Part shown: piece after piece, positions 44,391 through 52,378 of the stretch
Numbering within the stretch: the first letter of the stretch is position 1
Layout: every line of letters begins with the position of its first letter
Assembly: GCF_947500695.1 (NCBI RefSeq)
Contig: NZ_CANMSS010000008.1
Location: 124,001-188,000, forward strand
Source: an uncultured Pseudoteredinibacter sp.
Lineage (GTDB): Bacteria; Pseudomonadota; Gammaproteobacteria; Pseudomonadales; Cellvibrionaceae
Reading direction: 5' to 3'
Length of the DNA stretch: 64,000 nt
The notes under the pieces: model-generated
Databases searched by the model: none
What the model saw: only the letters and a program-made list of their open reading frames with translations
Told to the model about the DNA's origin: nothing
Program-made: the position numbers and the translations under genes

Positions 44391-47300
44391 CTAGTTATTC
44401 TGAGCGTTCAGTGCCTCAAAATTAGCCTTAATAAAATCTAAAGAGGAGTTTAATTGCGCCACGATAGTATCGTAGTAAGTGAACTGTCGACTTAGAGAAG
44501 TACGGCGTGATTCCATACGGGTTTCTAGCTCAGCTTTCTCTTCGGCAATCTCCTTCAAAGAAGCCTGTAAACCCGACTCTTTCTCAGTTAGGAAGCCGGT
44601 CGCACTGAGCGCCGCTTGCAGGAATCGCTCTGTTTGCTCTGCTAAGCCTAAGTTAAAGTTGACGGTACCGCGCTTACCAATCGCATCACCACTGATATTC
44701 AGCGCAAGACCATAGGCATCGTTACCCTCGGCACCGGTCAAACGTTGACCACTACCTACGGCGGCTACTCCATTAATGGTGCCAACCACATCTTTGCCCT
44801 TAGTTACTTGGGTTTCACTACCATCGCTGGCGGCAATACCCAGTGCACCGGCCATATTGTCTTCAGCCGCCGTAATACGGAAGGTATCTTCATTATCAAA
44901 GGCGATTCGCAAACCACCTTCGTCATTGCCACCTACAAAGCTCACTGTGGCATTGCTGCCATCTAGGCCTGTGCTAGTGGTTTGGGCTAAACCAAAGCCA
45001 TTGGCTCCAGCGTTGCTTGCCACACCATCTACCCCGAACACATCGTTAGTGGTACTGCTAATGCTTAATGCCTCACCTGCTGCTGCGGTATTGCCCTCAA
45101 AATAAAGCTGGTTTGTTGCATCGAGCTTGGCAACAATATCTCCAGCAGAGAAGTCAGCATGGGCGGTCAACTGATCATTTAATAGGGTATTAATGTCTGC
45201 AGGCAAACTTAGCGGGTCAGAAAGACTGCTCAAATCTAAGGTAAACGTATCGCCATTTAACGAGAATTCTATTTCCGCAGCCGCGAAGCTGGTCGCTCCA
45301 GGGATTGTAGTGGTATCTACAGTGCCGGCATTAGTTGATGCTACACGGCCATCATTTACGATTTCGATGGTACCTGCTTCCCCAATGGTAGAACCCTCAA
45401 GGACCAAATTACCGTTATCCAATGATGCAGTAACGATACCAGCACCACCTACGGCTGTGTCGATCGCCGCTTGGATCGATTCCAAATTTGTTGTCCCCGC
45501 ATTTTGATCGACAACAACATCTACCGCTGGGTCACCATTTACCGATAACTTAAAGCTGTATTCTTCACTGGTAAAATCAATTAGGGTCGATAGATCCACA
45601 CTACCGGCCGCTGTCTTAGCTACCTCACCCGTGCTGGTTTGAGCGTTAATGGCATCTTGTACCGCCGTAGCCAAGGCTTGTCCGGTGGTATAGCTGCCTT
45701 GGGCAATTTCAATATCTTCGTAGTTTTTGCCATTTAAACTTAAACTAAAAGTATCGTTATTGGCATCAACAGTAAGCGGCGCAGCTAACTGATCATTGCT
45801 GGCTAAGCCAGCCACTTTGCTGGTAGAAGAAACATTGGCAGTAATACCAATATCACTGAGCGCCGCATCAGCACTAAGCACCTGAAAAGATTCTTGATTA
45901 TTAAAGCTGATATTAAATTGGCCACCGTCTTGCTCGCCGCTGTAGCTAACGGTTGCCGACAAGCCTTGCTGCGATAGCGCGCTATCAGAATTAATTGCAC
46001 TTTGAATTGCGGAGGCTAAAGCCTCGCCATCACTATAACTGCCTTGGGCAATTGAAATCTCAGCGCTGCTAGTGCCACCAACGCTTATGGTGAAATTATC
46101 ATTGCTGTCATCAATGACAACCGCGCTTTGCAGCTCTGGCGTGGTACGAAGTGCATCAGTTAAATCCAAAGTTCGCGGGCCTTGACCTGGGCGATAAAGA
46201 CCAAGATCCTGAGCCATATTACTATCGATACTGTTAAAGGATACCGACGACTTACTGCCATAACTTGCCGAAGTAATATTAAAGCTGTTATTGCTGCTAT
46301 CAAACTCAACCGAAACAGATTTAGCATTCGCTTTTAGCTTTTCGTCGGCGTTAATTTGGGTTTGTAGTAGATTGGCAACTTCCTCGCCTGATTCATAAGT
46401 GCCATGAATCAACTCAATCGCTTCGGAATTAACGCCATCTACGTTTACCGTAAAACTGTCATTTAACGCATTAATAATTAATGGCTGCCCGACACTTGGA
46501 GCCTGGCTTAAGCTATGGCCCTTGAACTCACCTTGAGTGGCCAGCTCGGTAACCACCACATCATAATCGCCAGATTTAGTTTGGTTATTACCGCGAATAT
46601 ATTCCACATTGTCCACACCTACACCTGTAGTACCAAACAATTTGGTTAAGGCTTCAGGGTCGTTTTGAGCGTAATTAGTAAACTCAGAAGAATCAAAACT
46701 GATTAAGCCGGTTTTTTCATTAGTGGAAATACCAATCTCAGCCAGCGAGTTTACAGTGCCACCCGCCCCTGTCGGCAAAGCGCTGCTTAAAATACGTTTG
46801 AGTTGATTTTCCAAGTTTCGAACACTTGGGTCACCGGTAAATACACTACCCTCTTGCTCTTCTAAATTATAAGCCGTGAGATCGTTGGTCAGGGTTTTTA
46901 GCTCATTATAAGACGTCACAAAATCCTGCATGCGCTTGTTAATGGTTTCCATATCGGCTTCCACCGTTAAGGTTACCGGCTCACCTACCGAGGTTTGACG
47001 CAGGTTTAAGGTTACCCCATTGATCACCCCTGTTACCTGATTGGACTCACGGGTAATCTCCAAGCCATTTACTTTGAGCTCGGCATCAACAGCATTGGTT
47101 GCATGCAGCACATTATCGAAATTGGTTTCATTAAATTCAAAATCATCCAAACCATTATTGGCGTTTTGAGTTTCGATGGTAAAGCCATTGCTTTTGCCAG
47201 TATCTTCCGATTCAAACAGCAAACGAAAGCCATCACCGGTATCAACAATAGAAGCGCGAATGCCAATATCGGCCGAGTTCACGGCATCACGCACACCGGC

Positions 47301-47810
47301 CAAGGTATGATTGCCCGAGTTAATCGTAATACTCTTACTGGGCTGGGAAGGATCTTCGGTAAAGCTGCCAAAAGTATCGACTGATTTATCGGCATTTAGC
47401 GTGGTTTCTACTTCACCAAACTTAAACACCAATTTACCCTGACCGACAACATCGTTCAGATTATCGTAGGTTTTAGAGGCAATGGTTTGTGAGCGAGCTA
47501 ATTGTGTTGTTTCAATATTATAAACGCCGGGGCTCGCCAAACTACTGGCGGTGGCGGTGAGCTTATTGCTATCGCTGCTGGAGGTAGTATTGGTTTCAAA
47601 TGAGGAGGCCAAGGTCAGTGAGCTAACCGTGGACTGCAGGCTAGATACCGCACTTTTGATATTGCCCAACTCAGAAATTTTGGTTTCGAGGTCGACCTTT
47701 TCTACGTCTAAACGGTTATCGGTGGGGGCACGCTCAGCCTCAATCAGCTGATCGATCAAATCATTATTAAGAACGCCCGAGCCAACACCTACAGAGGATA
47801 TACTGGCCAT
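44391..47810 (-). CDS. fliD: Flagellar cap protein FliD, greatly enlarged
   Basis: FliD caps the filament and places flagellin. The conserved ends are present: N-terminus SVGVGSGVLNNDLIDQLIEA and C-terminal coiled coil (SRQFTYYDTIVAQLNSSLDF). The protein is 1139 residues, against about 450-480 in Pseudomonas and E. coli. The extra middle (about 405-1010) is a chain of Flagellin_IN-like repeats of about 100 residues, each with a NDTFSLSLNGK-like strand, an IEIAQGSYTTGQALATA helix start and a following helix. The repeats are similar but not identical, so they have diverged after duplication. It follows flaG genes, as in Pseudomonas. Confidence 0.94.
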   Translation of the reverse strand: MASISSVGVGSGVLNNDLIDQLIEAERAPTDNRLDVEKVDLETKISELGNIKSAVSSLQSTVSSLTLASSFETNTTSSSDSNKLTATASSLASPGVYNIETTQLARSQTIASKTYDNLNDVVGQGKLVFKFGEVETTLNADKSVDTFGSFTEDPSQPSKSITINSGNHTLAGVRDAVNSADIGIRASIVDTGDGFRLLFESEDTGKSNGFTIETQNANNGLDDFEFNETNFDNVLHATNAVDAELKVNGLEITRESNQVTGVINGVTLNLRQTSVGEPVTLTVEADMETINKRMQDFVTSYNELKTLTNDLTAYNLEEQEGSVFTGDPSVRNLENQLKRILSSALPTGAGGTVNSLAEIGISTNEKTGLISFDSSEFTNYAQNDPEALTKLFGTTGVGVDNVEYIRGNNQTKSGDYDVVVTELATQGEFKGHSLSQAPSVGQPLIINALNDSFTVNVDGVNSEAIELIHGTYESGEEVANLLQTQINADEKLKANAKSVSVEFDSSNNSFNITSASYGSKSSVSFNSIDSNMAQDLGLYRPGQGPRTLDLTDALRTTPELQSAVVIDDSNDNFTISVGGTSSAEISIAQGSYSDGEALASAIQSAINSDSALSQQGLSATVSYSGEQDGGQFNISFNNQESFQVLSADAALSDIGITANVSSTSKVAGLASNDQLAAPLTVDANNDTFSLSLNGKNYEDIEIAQGSYTTGQALATAVQDAINAQTSTGEVAKTAAGSVDLSTLIDFTSEEYSFKLSVNGDPAVDVVVDQNAGTTNLESIQAAIDTAVGGAGIVTASLDNGNLVLEGSTIGEAGTIEIVNDGRVASTNAGTVDTTTIPGATSFAAAEIEFSLNGDTFTLDLSSLSDPLSLPADINTLLNDQLTAHADFSAGDIVAKLDATNQLYFEGNTAAAGEALSISSTTNDVFGVDGVASNAGANGFGLAQTTSTGLDGSNATVSFVGGNDEGGLRIAFDNEDTFRITAAEDNMAGALGIAASDGSETQVTKGKDVVGTINGVAAVGSGQRLTGAEGNDAYGLALNISGDAIGKRGTVNFNLGLAEQTERFLQAALSATGFLTEKESGLQASLKEIAEEKAELETRMESRRTSLSRQFTYYDTIVAQLNSSLDFIKANFEALNAQNN

Positions 47811-48022
47811 TGTCTAACTCCCCGAATACCACACGATATTCAACTATTTTTTGGTAAATCCTGTTGACGCAATAAGCCCCTCTCAGGCTTGCCAAGTGGG
47901 GCTTTTGCTTTGTCGCCCTTTTCTAAATTTCGCTTAGGGGCAACTTAAGGCCTAAAAAAGACCAGGGGTTGTAGCGGCTCAGGGGCTGGGTAAGCCCCGT
48001 ACCTGATTACCTTGTGGGCAAA

Positions 48023-48400
48023 TTAGGCATGAGCACTGAACAACCGTATCGGTTCTTCGTTATTCAATTTTCGGGCCAAGTCTAAGGCTAACTTATTGGG
48101 TAACGGCCGAATTACTTTCGATGTACTGCTGTCAATCACGGTAATTGCTGTACGCACAGTGCTTTCATCCATGGAAAACTGCAATTCTCGCTTGCTAGAC
48201 TGTACATTGTCATTTAAACGAGAGACGGCTTGCTCCAAGTCTTCTTGCACAGCCTCACTATGGTTAACGGCCTCCGTTACGATTTCTGTAGTATCGGCTT
48301 CCACATGTGGCAACTCTTTGCCGCCATCGGTCGGTTTTTTCACCGGCGTATCGGCAGAAGCGATTTTGGGCGCCACAGGTTTTCGTGGTTTGTGCATCAT
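48023..48400 (-). CDS. Divergent FlaG-family protein (third copy)
   Basis: 125 residues. The C-terminal half clearly belongs to FlaG (EDLEQAVSRLNDNVQ, ELQFSMDE, LDLARKLNNEEPIRLFSAHA), but the conserved VIRQLPDQVVLD of the other two copies reads VIRPLPNKLALD here, and the N-terminus is unrelated, Lys/Pro rich. There is no Shine-Dalgarno sequence, and a terminator ends 15 bases before the start codon. It may be weakly expressed, specialised or decaying. Confidence 0.75.
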   Translation of the reverse strand: MMHKPRKPVAPKIASADTPVKKPTDGGKELPHVEADTTEIVTEAVNHSEAVQEDLEQAVSRLNDNVQSSKRELQFSMDESTVRTAITVIDSSTSKVIRPLPNKLALDLARKLNNEEPIRLFSAHA

Positions 48401-48414
48401 TCAATTTTTATAGA

Positions 48415-48463
48415 CACAAAAAAACCCAATGATCCGATGCCTAAGCATATGAACATTGGGTTT
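48415..48463 (-). terminator. Terminator between flaG copies
   Basis: AAACCCAATG and CATTGGGTTT arms (48422-48431, 48454-48463); on the minus strand followed by seven T. It should end the fliC-flaG transcript before the third flaG copy. Confidence 0.8.
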
Positions 48464-48586
48464 CGACGTTTTCATTAGATGCCCCTATTACTAGAAGACA
48501 TCTAGGTTTCCTCTGTTATTTCGGTTAAACCTCTATTTACTTTGTTCCGTGTTCGAACTAACCCGTAGGCTCTAAGCTACGTAAGG

Positions 48587-48964
48587 TTAAGCCCGTGCAC
48601 TAAACAGCTTTATAGGCTCTTCCTGGTTTAATTTTTTAGCCAAATCTAAAACCACTTGATCTGGCAGCTGGCGAATAACTTCGGAGGTAAAACTGTCCAC
48701 CACCGTTATGACGGTTTGGCCAGTTTCATCATCCATGGAAAACTTCAAGTCACGCTGGGTTGATTGAACATAATCATTCAACCTGGACACGGCTTTTTCC
48801 AAGTCCTGTTGTATTACTTCTGGATCGGCTATTGCCTCTTCAGATAGCTGTACGTCAGGCACCTGAGAGAGAACACCAGCTTTGCTCGTTACAGCCGATT
48901 GGCTTAATTCATTCGGCTTTACGCCAAATTGAACCGCTGTATAAGAGTTTTTCACTTCGTTCAT
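48587..48964 (-). CDS. flaG: Flagellar protein FlaG (copy after flagellin 1)
   Basis: FlaG influences filament length in polar flagella. The 125-residue protein has the family C-terminal domain: RDLKFSMDDETGQTVITVVD and EVIRQLPDQVVLDLAKKL. Upstream starts exist (49021, 48970), but AGGA lies 7 bases before ATG 48964, the same layout as in the other copy at 52304, and gives the same length, so 48964 is used. It follows flagellin 1 after 74 bases. Confidence 0.9.
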   Translation of the reverse strand: MNEVKNSYTAVQFGVKPNELSQSAVTSKAGVLSQVPDVQLSEEAIADPEVIQQDLEKAVSRLNDYVQSTQRDLKFSMDDETGQTVITVVDSFTSEVIRQLPDQVVLDLAKKLNQEEPIKLFSARA

Positions 48965-49038
48965 CGTCATATCCTCAGGCCGCTGCTTGGGAAGGTAGGT
49001 AAAATACCCAACTACCCTCAAGGTTATCTACCCCAAAC

Positions 49039-51522
49039 TTACTGGAGCAGTGACAACACTTGGTTTGGCAGGGCATTAGCCTGGGCCAAGATAGACGTAC
49101 CAGCCTGCTGTAAGACTCGCGCCCGTGACAACTCAGCGGTGTCGGCGGCAAAGTCTGCATCTCGAATTCGAGAATTCGCCGACGTTAGATTTTCGGAGTT
49201 CACCTGCAAGTTTTGCACTGTGGTCTCAAAACGGTTTTGAATCGCACCCAAATCAGCACGCTGCGCATTAACACTGTCTAAAGCATTATCAATCGATGTC
49301 AAAGCGGCATTAGCACCCTCAACTGTTGTGAGATCGATATCCTTTAAGAAAGTACCGTCCGTACCACCACCAAAATTACCCGCCGTAAAGCCTATTTCAC
49401 TCAATGCCGTACTGCCGTTAATACCAGCACCAACTTCAATATCGCCCGCACCGGACAAGGTTACCGTTGAATAGGTTGTGACGGCATTGTCATTGGCCTC
49501 TTCCACAGTAGTTTGAGAGTTTGTAACCGCATCGGCCGTGATATCTGATTCAGAAATATTAGCGCCACCGTTCAAACCAAAGTTTTCCGCCGTCACACCT
49601 GAACCCGAGGCTGCATTGGTATCGAACGCTAATACTATATTCCTACCATCAGCTGCGGTAAGGGTAAGACTTTCTCCATTATCGGTCGCGGTTACTCCGG
49701 TCTGGCCGCTTACTTTATTAATTTGATCTAAAGCATGAGCGCGATTTGAACCTGCGTCAGTTTGGGCCGTTAAGTTGACTTCAATACCATTCACCCAAAC
49801 AGAACCCGTATTGCCAGCCGTCCCTGCGGATGTGCTTGAGCCACCAACAAATTCTGTTGCATTCACTTCTGCAGTAACACCTGTCTCGCCCGTTGACTTG
49901 TTGATGGCGGCTGCAATAGAAATTCCAGAAGCTTCTTTGGAAGAATTATCAGCCCCATCATAAGAAGCTGTATCATCACCTGCCTGGGCAGCTTTGATAG
50001 CAACATTGTTAATGACCAAATCGCCTGCGTCCAAGTCTCTGTCATTCGCAGCACCCGGAGTGGTAGTTTCTGTCGAAGCCGCACCTACACCACCGAAGTT
50101 ACTTAGAACCAAGGTAGATTCCTCACCAGTCGTATCAGAGGTAATAGTGATCAAACCATCGGTGTCTGTAGGCACTGCGGCTGATACAGTAGCACCTGTA
50201 ATTGTTATGGCAGCAACCAAGTCAGCATTCGTACTGTAAGTACCACCAGCTATCGTAATATTCTGAACGCTACCGCCATCAACCGCCACATCAAATGTTG
50301 TAGCAAGCACTGCAGCACCGGTCACGACACTGTCAAAAGTTACTGCTGATGATGCGGCTGTCGGTGCAATGCCAGTTTTAGCTGAAGAACTTACCGCACT
50401 AACGCCTGGTGTGTATTCACCTTTAGATAAACCGGCATTGGCTAAGTTTCCGTTGCCGGTACCGTTACCGCCTTGAACACTAATACCCTTAGTATCCCCT
50501 TCAGCAATTAAGGTAAATCCACCTTCATAAGTCCCCGCCGATGTTAAACCCGTGTTGGCTTCAGTCAAGCCAGTCAGCGCCAATTCAATATTTCGACCAT
50601 CCGCACTCTCTAGTGTTACGCCCGTAGCGGCGTCTTTTGTATCAATCGCCTTAACACCTGTTTGCTCAGATACCGCGTTCACCGCAGCCGCAACAGCCGC
50701 ACGGGTGGTCGCGGCATCACCGGTAGTGTCGATAGCAATATCAACACCATTTAAAGTGATGGAGCCACTGGCTGCCGCTGCAGTTTGAGTCGAGCCCGCC
50801 ACTGTATTCTCATCAACAACCGCACGCACACCAGATTCGTCTGTATGTTTATTGATAGCCGCCACTTTGGCAATGGCACTGGCCTCTGCGCCAGAGGTTG
50901 AAGCATTGTCATCTGCTGCAGAAGAAGACGAAATCTCCACACCATTAATAATCAAATCGCCATTGCCGAGGGCAAAATCAGTACCTACCGCTGACACACC
51001 AGATTGATCAGAAACCCCTAGGGTATCTGCGCCCACATCGGAAACTCTTACATCAATCGTTTCACCGGCATTGGCACCCACTTGGAATTTGGTATCAAAG
51101 GAGCCATCCAATAACTTTTGGCCGTTGAAATTGGTTTCATCTGCAGTGCGCGTAATCTCAGCAATCATCTGTTGTGCTTCAGCATTTAACGCTTCGCGGT
51201 CAGAGGCAGAGTTTGTACCGTTCGCCGCTTGAAGAGCCAACTCACGTACGCGCTGTAATGATTCCGTCATAGTGCCCAAGGCGCCTTCAGCGGTTTGTGC
51301 TAATGAAATTCCATCGCCTGAGTTTCGAATAGCAACGGCTAAACCTTGAGTTTGAGAAGAAAAACGAGTAGAAATTGCTAAACCCGCCGCATCATCTTTT
51401 GCACTATTAATGCGAAGACCTGAAGAAAGGCGCTGCATGGCATCGGCCTGCGCACCCTGCGACTTGTTTAAATTACGTTGCGCCATGATGGACGCCATAT
51501 TGGTATTAATGATCGAAGCCAT
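49039..51522 (-). CDS. fliC: Flagellin 1, giant form
   Basis: 827 residues, against 280-500 in most gammaproteobacteria. The D0/D1 ends are normal: MASIINTNMASIMAQRNLNK, LSSGLRINSAKDDAAGLAIS, and C-terminal ANSRIRDADFAADTAELSRA with LPNQVLSLLQ. The insert (about 165-690) holds four Flagellin_IN-like modules (about 190-245, 255-315, 500-555, 575-635) around a central variable module (about 386-495). ATG 51522 has AAGGTG ahead; an upstream start at 51555 is rejected. The gene is paralogous to the one at 52379-54886. Confidence 0.96.
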   Translation of the reverse strand: MASIINTNMASIMAQRNLNKSQGAQADAMQRLSSGLRINSAKDDAAGLAISTRFSSQTQGLAVAIRNSGDGISLAQTAEGALGTMTESLQRVRELALQAANGTNSASDREALNAEAQQMIAEITRTADETNFNGQKLLDGSFDTKFQVGANAGETIDVRVSDVGADTLGVSDQSGVSAVGTDFALGNGDLIINGVEISSSSAADDNASTSGAEASAIAKVAAINKHTDESGVRAVVDENTVAGSTQTAAAASGSITLNGVDIAIDTTGDAATTRAAVAAAVNAVSEQTGVKAIDTKDAATGVTLESADGRNIELALTGLTEANTGLTSAGTYEGGFTLIAEGDTKGISVQGGNGTGNGNLANAGLSKGEYTPGVSAVSSSAKTGIAPTAASSAVTFDSVVTGAAVLATTFDVAVDGGSVQNITIAGGTYSTNADLVAAITITGATVSAAVPTDTDGLITITSDTTGEESTLVLSNFGGVGAASTETTTPGAANDRDLDAGDLVINNVAIKAAQAGDDTASYDGADNSSKEASGISIAAAINKSTGETGVTAEVNATEFVGGSSTSAGTAGNTGSVWVNGIEVNLTAQTDAGSNRAHALDQINKVSGQTGVTATDNGESLTLTAADGRNIVLAFDTNAASGSGVTAENFGLNGGANISESDITADAVTNSQTTVEEANDNAVTTYSTVTLSGAGDIEVGAGINGSTALSEIGFTAGNFGGGTDGTFLKDIDLTTVEGANAALTSIDNALDSVNAQRADLGAIQNRFETTVQNLQVNSENLTSANSRIRDADFAADTAELSRARVLQQAGTSILAQANALPNQVLSLLQ

Positions 51523-51853
51523 AACAAACACCTTTTGCTTTAAAAAGGCGTACACGCAAACGCGAGCACGCGACCCATTTACATCCGATTCAAATTCCTT
51601 GGCGGCCTAAATCGTTGAAAATTTAGACGGCCACTGAACCATTCATCGAATAAAACAGATCACGTTCTCTAAAGATTTTTATTTCAATTGGCTAAACGGG
51701 TCTTCGAATCGGTGTTTGTTATGGCTAACAAATTTGTTTAACTAACTGAAAATTATGACTTTTATCGCACTTCTTAATCGTTAAATGTCTTCTTTAAAAA
51801 TCCTCATTTTAAAAATTAAAACCGCTTTTAAAAACTTCACTTCGGCTGACAAA
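51523..51853. other. Promoter region of flagellin 1
   Basis: AT-rich, no gene. No clear sigma28 or sigma54 consensus is seen. A GC-rich element, minus-strand GGGTCGCGTGCTCGCG at 51561-51576, lies 39-54 bases before the start codon and has a counterpart at the same distance before flagellin 2. Confidence 0.5.
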
Positions 51854-51916
51854 TCAGCAAAAGTAATTTTGCTGACTTATCAATAGCTGCTTAAGAATAA
51901 TTATTTTTAAGCAGCT
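51854..51916 (-). terminator. Two tandem hairpins after flaG copy 2
   Basis: AGCTGCTTAA / TTAAGCAGCT (51885-51916) and TCAGCAAAA / TTTTGCTGA (51854-51875). On the minus strand neither has a long T-run, but together they lie directly after the flaG stop and probably end or stabilise the message. Confidence 0.55.
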
Positions 51917-51926
51917 TTTTAGAAAT

Positions 51927-52304
51927 TTACGCTTGCGCGCTGAAAAGTTTTAAAGGCTCTTCATGGTTTAACTTTTTTGCCAAATCTAAAACTACTTGAT
52001 CTGGCAGCTGGCGAATGACTTCGGATGTATAACGATCGGTTACAGTAATAACTGTTTGCCCGGTCTCCTCATCCATGGAAAATTTCAAATCCCGCTGAGT
52101 GGACTGCACATAATCATTCAAACGAGAAACGGCCTTTTCCAAGTCCTGCTGCACGGATTCTGAGCTCGCTACGACTGGCTCAGAAGATGGTGCAGTAGAC
52201 ACCTGAGTGTGAACACCAGCATTGCTCGCTACAGACGATTGAATCGGATCGCTAGGCTTTACGCTTAGCGGGGTCGCTGTATAGGAGGTTTGCAAATCGT
52301 TCAT
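51927..52304 (-). CDS. flaG: Flagellar protein FlaG (copy after flagellin 2)
   Basis: 125 residues, MNDLQTSYTATPLSVKPSDP at the start and the FlaG domain RDLKFSMDEETGQTVITVTD, EVIRQLPDQVVLDLAKKL at the C-terminus. It is about as long as the copy at 48587 and nearly identical over the last 60 residues, but different in the first 45. AGGA is 7 bases before the ATG. The pair fliC-flaG has been duplicated as a unit. Confidence 0.9.
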   Translation of the reverse strand: MNDLQTSYTATPLSVKPSDPIQSSVASNAGVHTQVSTAPSSEPVVASSESVQQDLEKAVSRLNDYVQSTQRDLKFSMDEETGQTVITVTDRYTSEVIRQLPDQVVLDLAKKLNHEEPLKLFSAQA

Positions 52305-52334
52305 AATGTTTTCCTCAGGCCGCTGCTTGGTTAA

Positions 52335-52351
52335 GGGGGCTTGTGGCCCCC
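52335..52351. other. Strong hairpin between flagellin 2 and flaG
   Basis: GGGGGC / GCCCCC with a 5-base loop, 28 bases after the flagellin stop, with no T-run. It may stabilise the flagellin mRNA and reduce flaG translation or readthrough. Confidence 0.5.
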
Positions 52352-52378
52352 TCTTCCTCTAGGTTATCTACCCCAGGA

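Noticed and set aside
47872..47912. Hairpin AAGCCCC/GGGGCTT between flaG copy 3 and fliD
   Set aside because: On the coding strand it is followed by ATTGCG, not a T-run, and the loop is long. Not called a terminator.
51640..51665. Possible sigma28 promoter of flagellin 1 (TAGA...TTCGATGA)
   Set aside because: Only 5 of 8 positions of the -10 match and the spacer is 17, not 15, bases.
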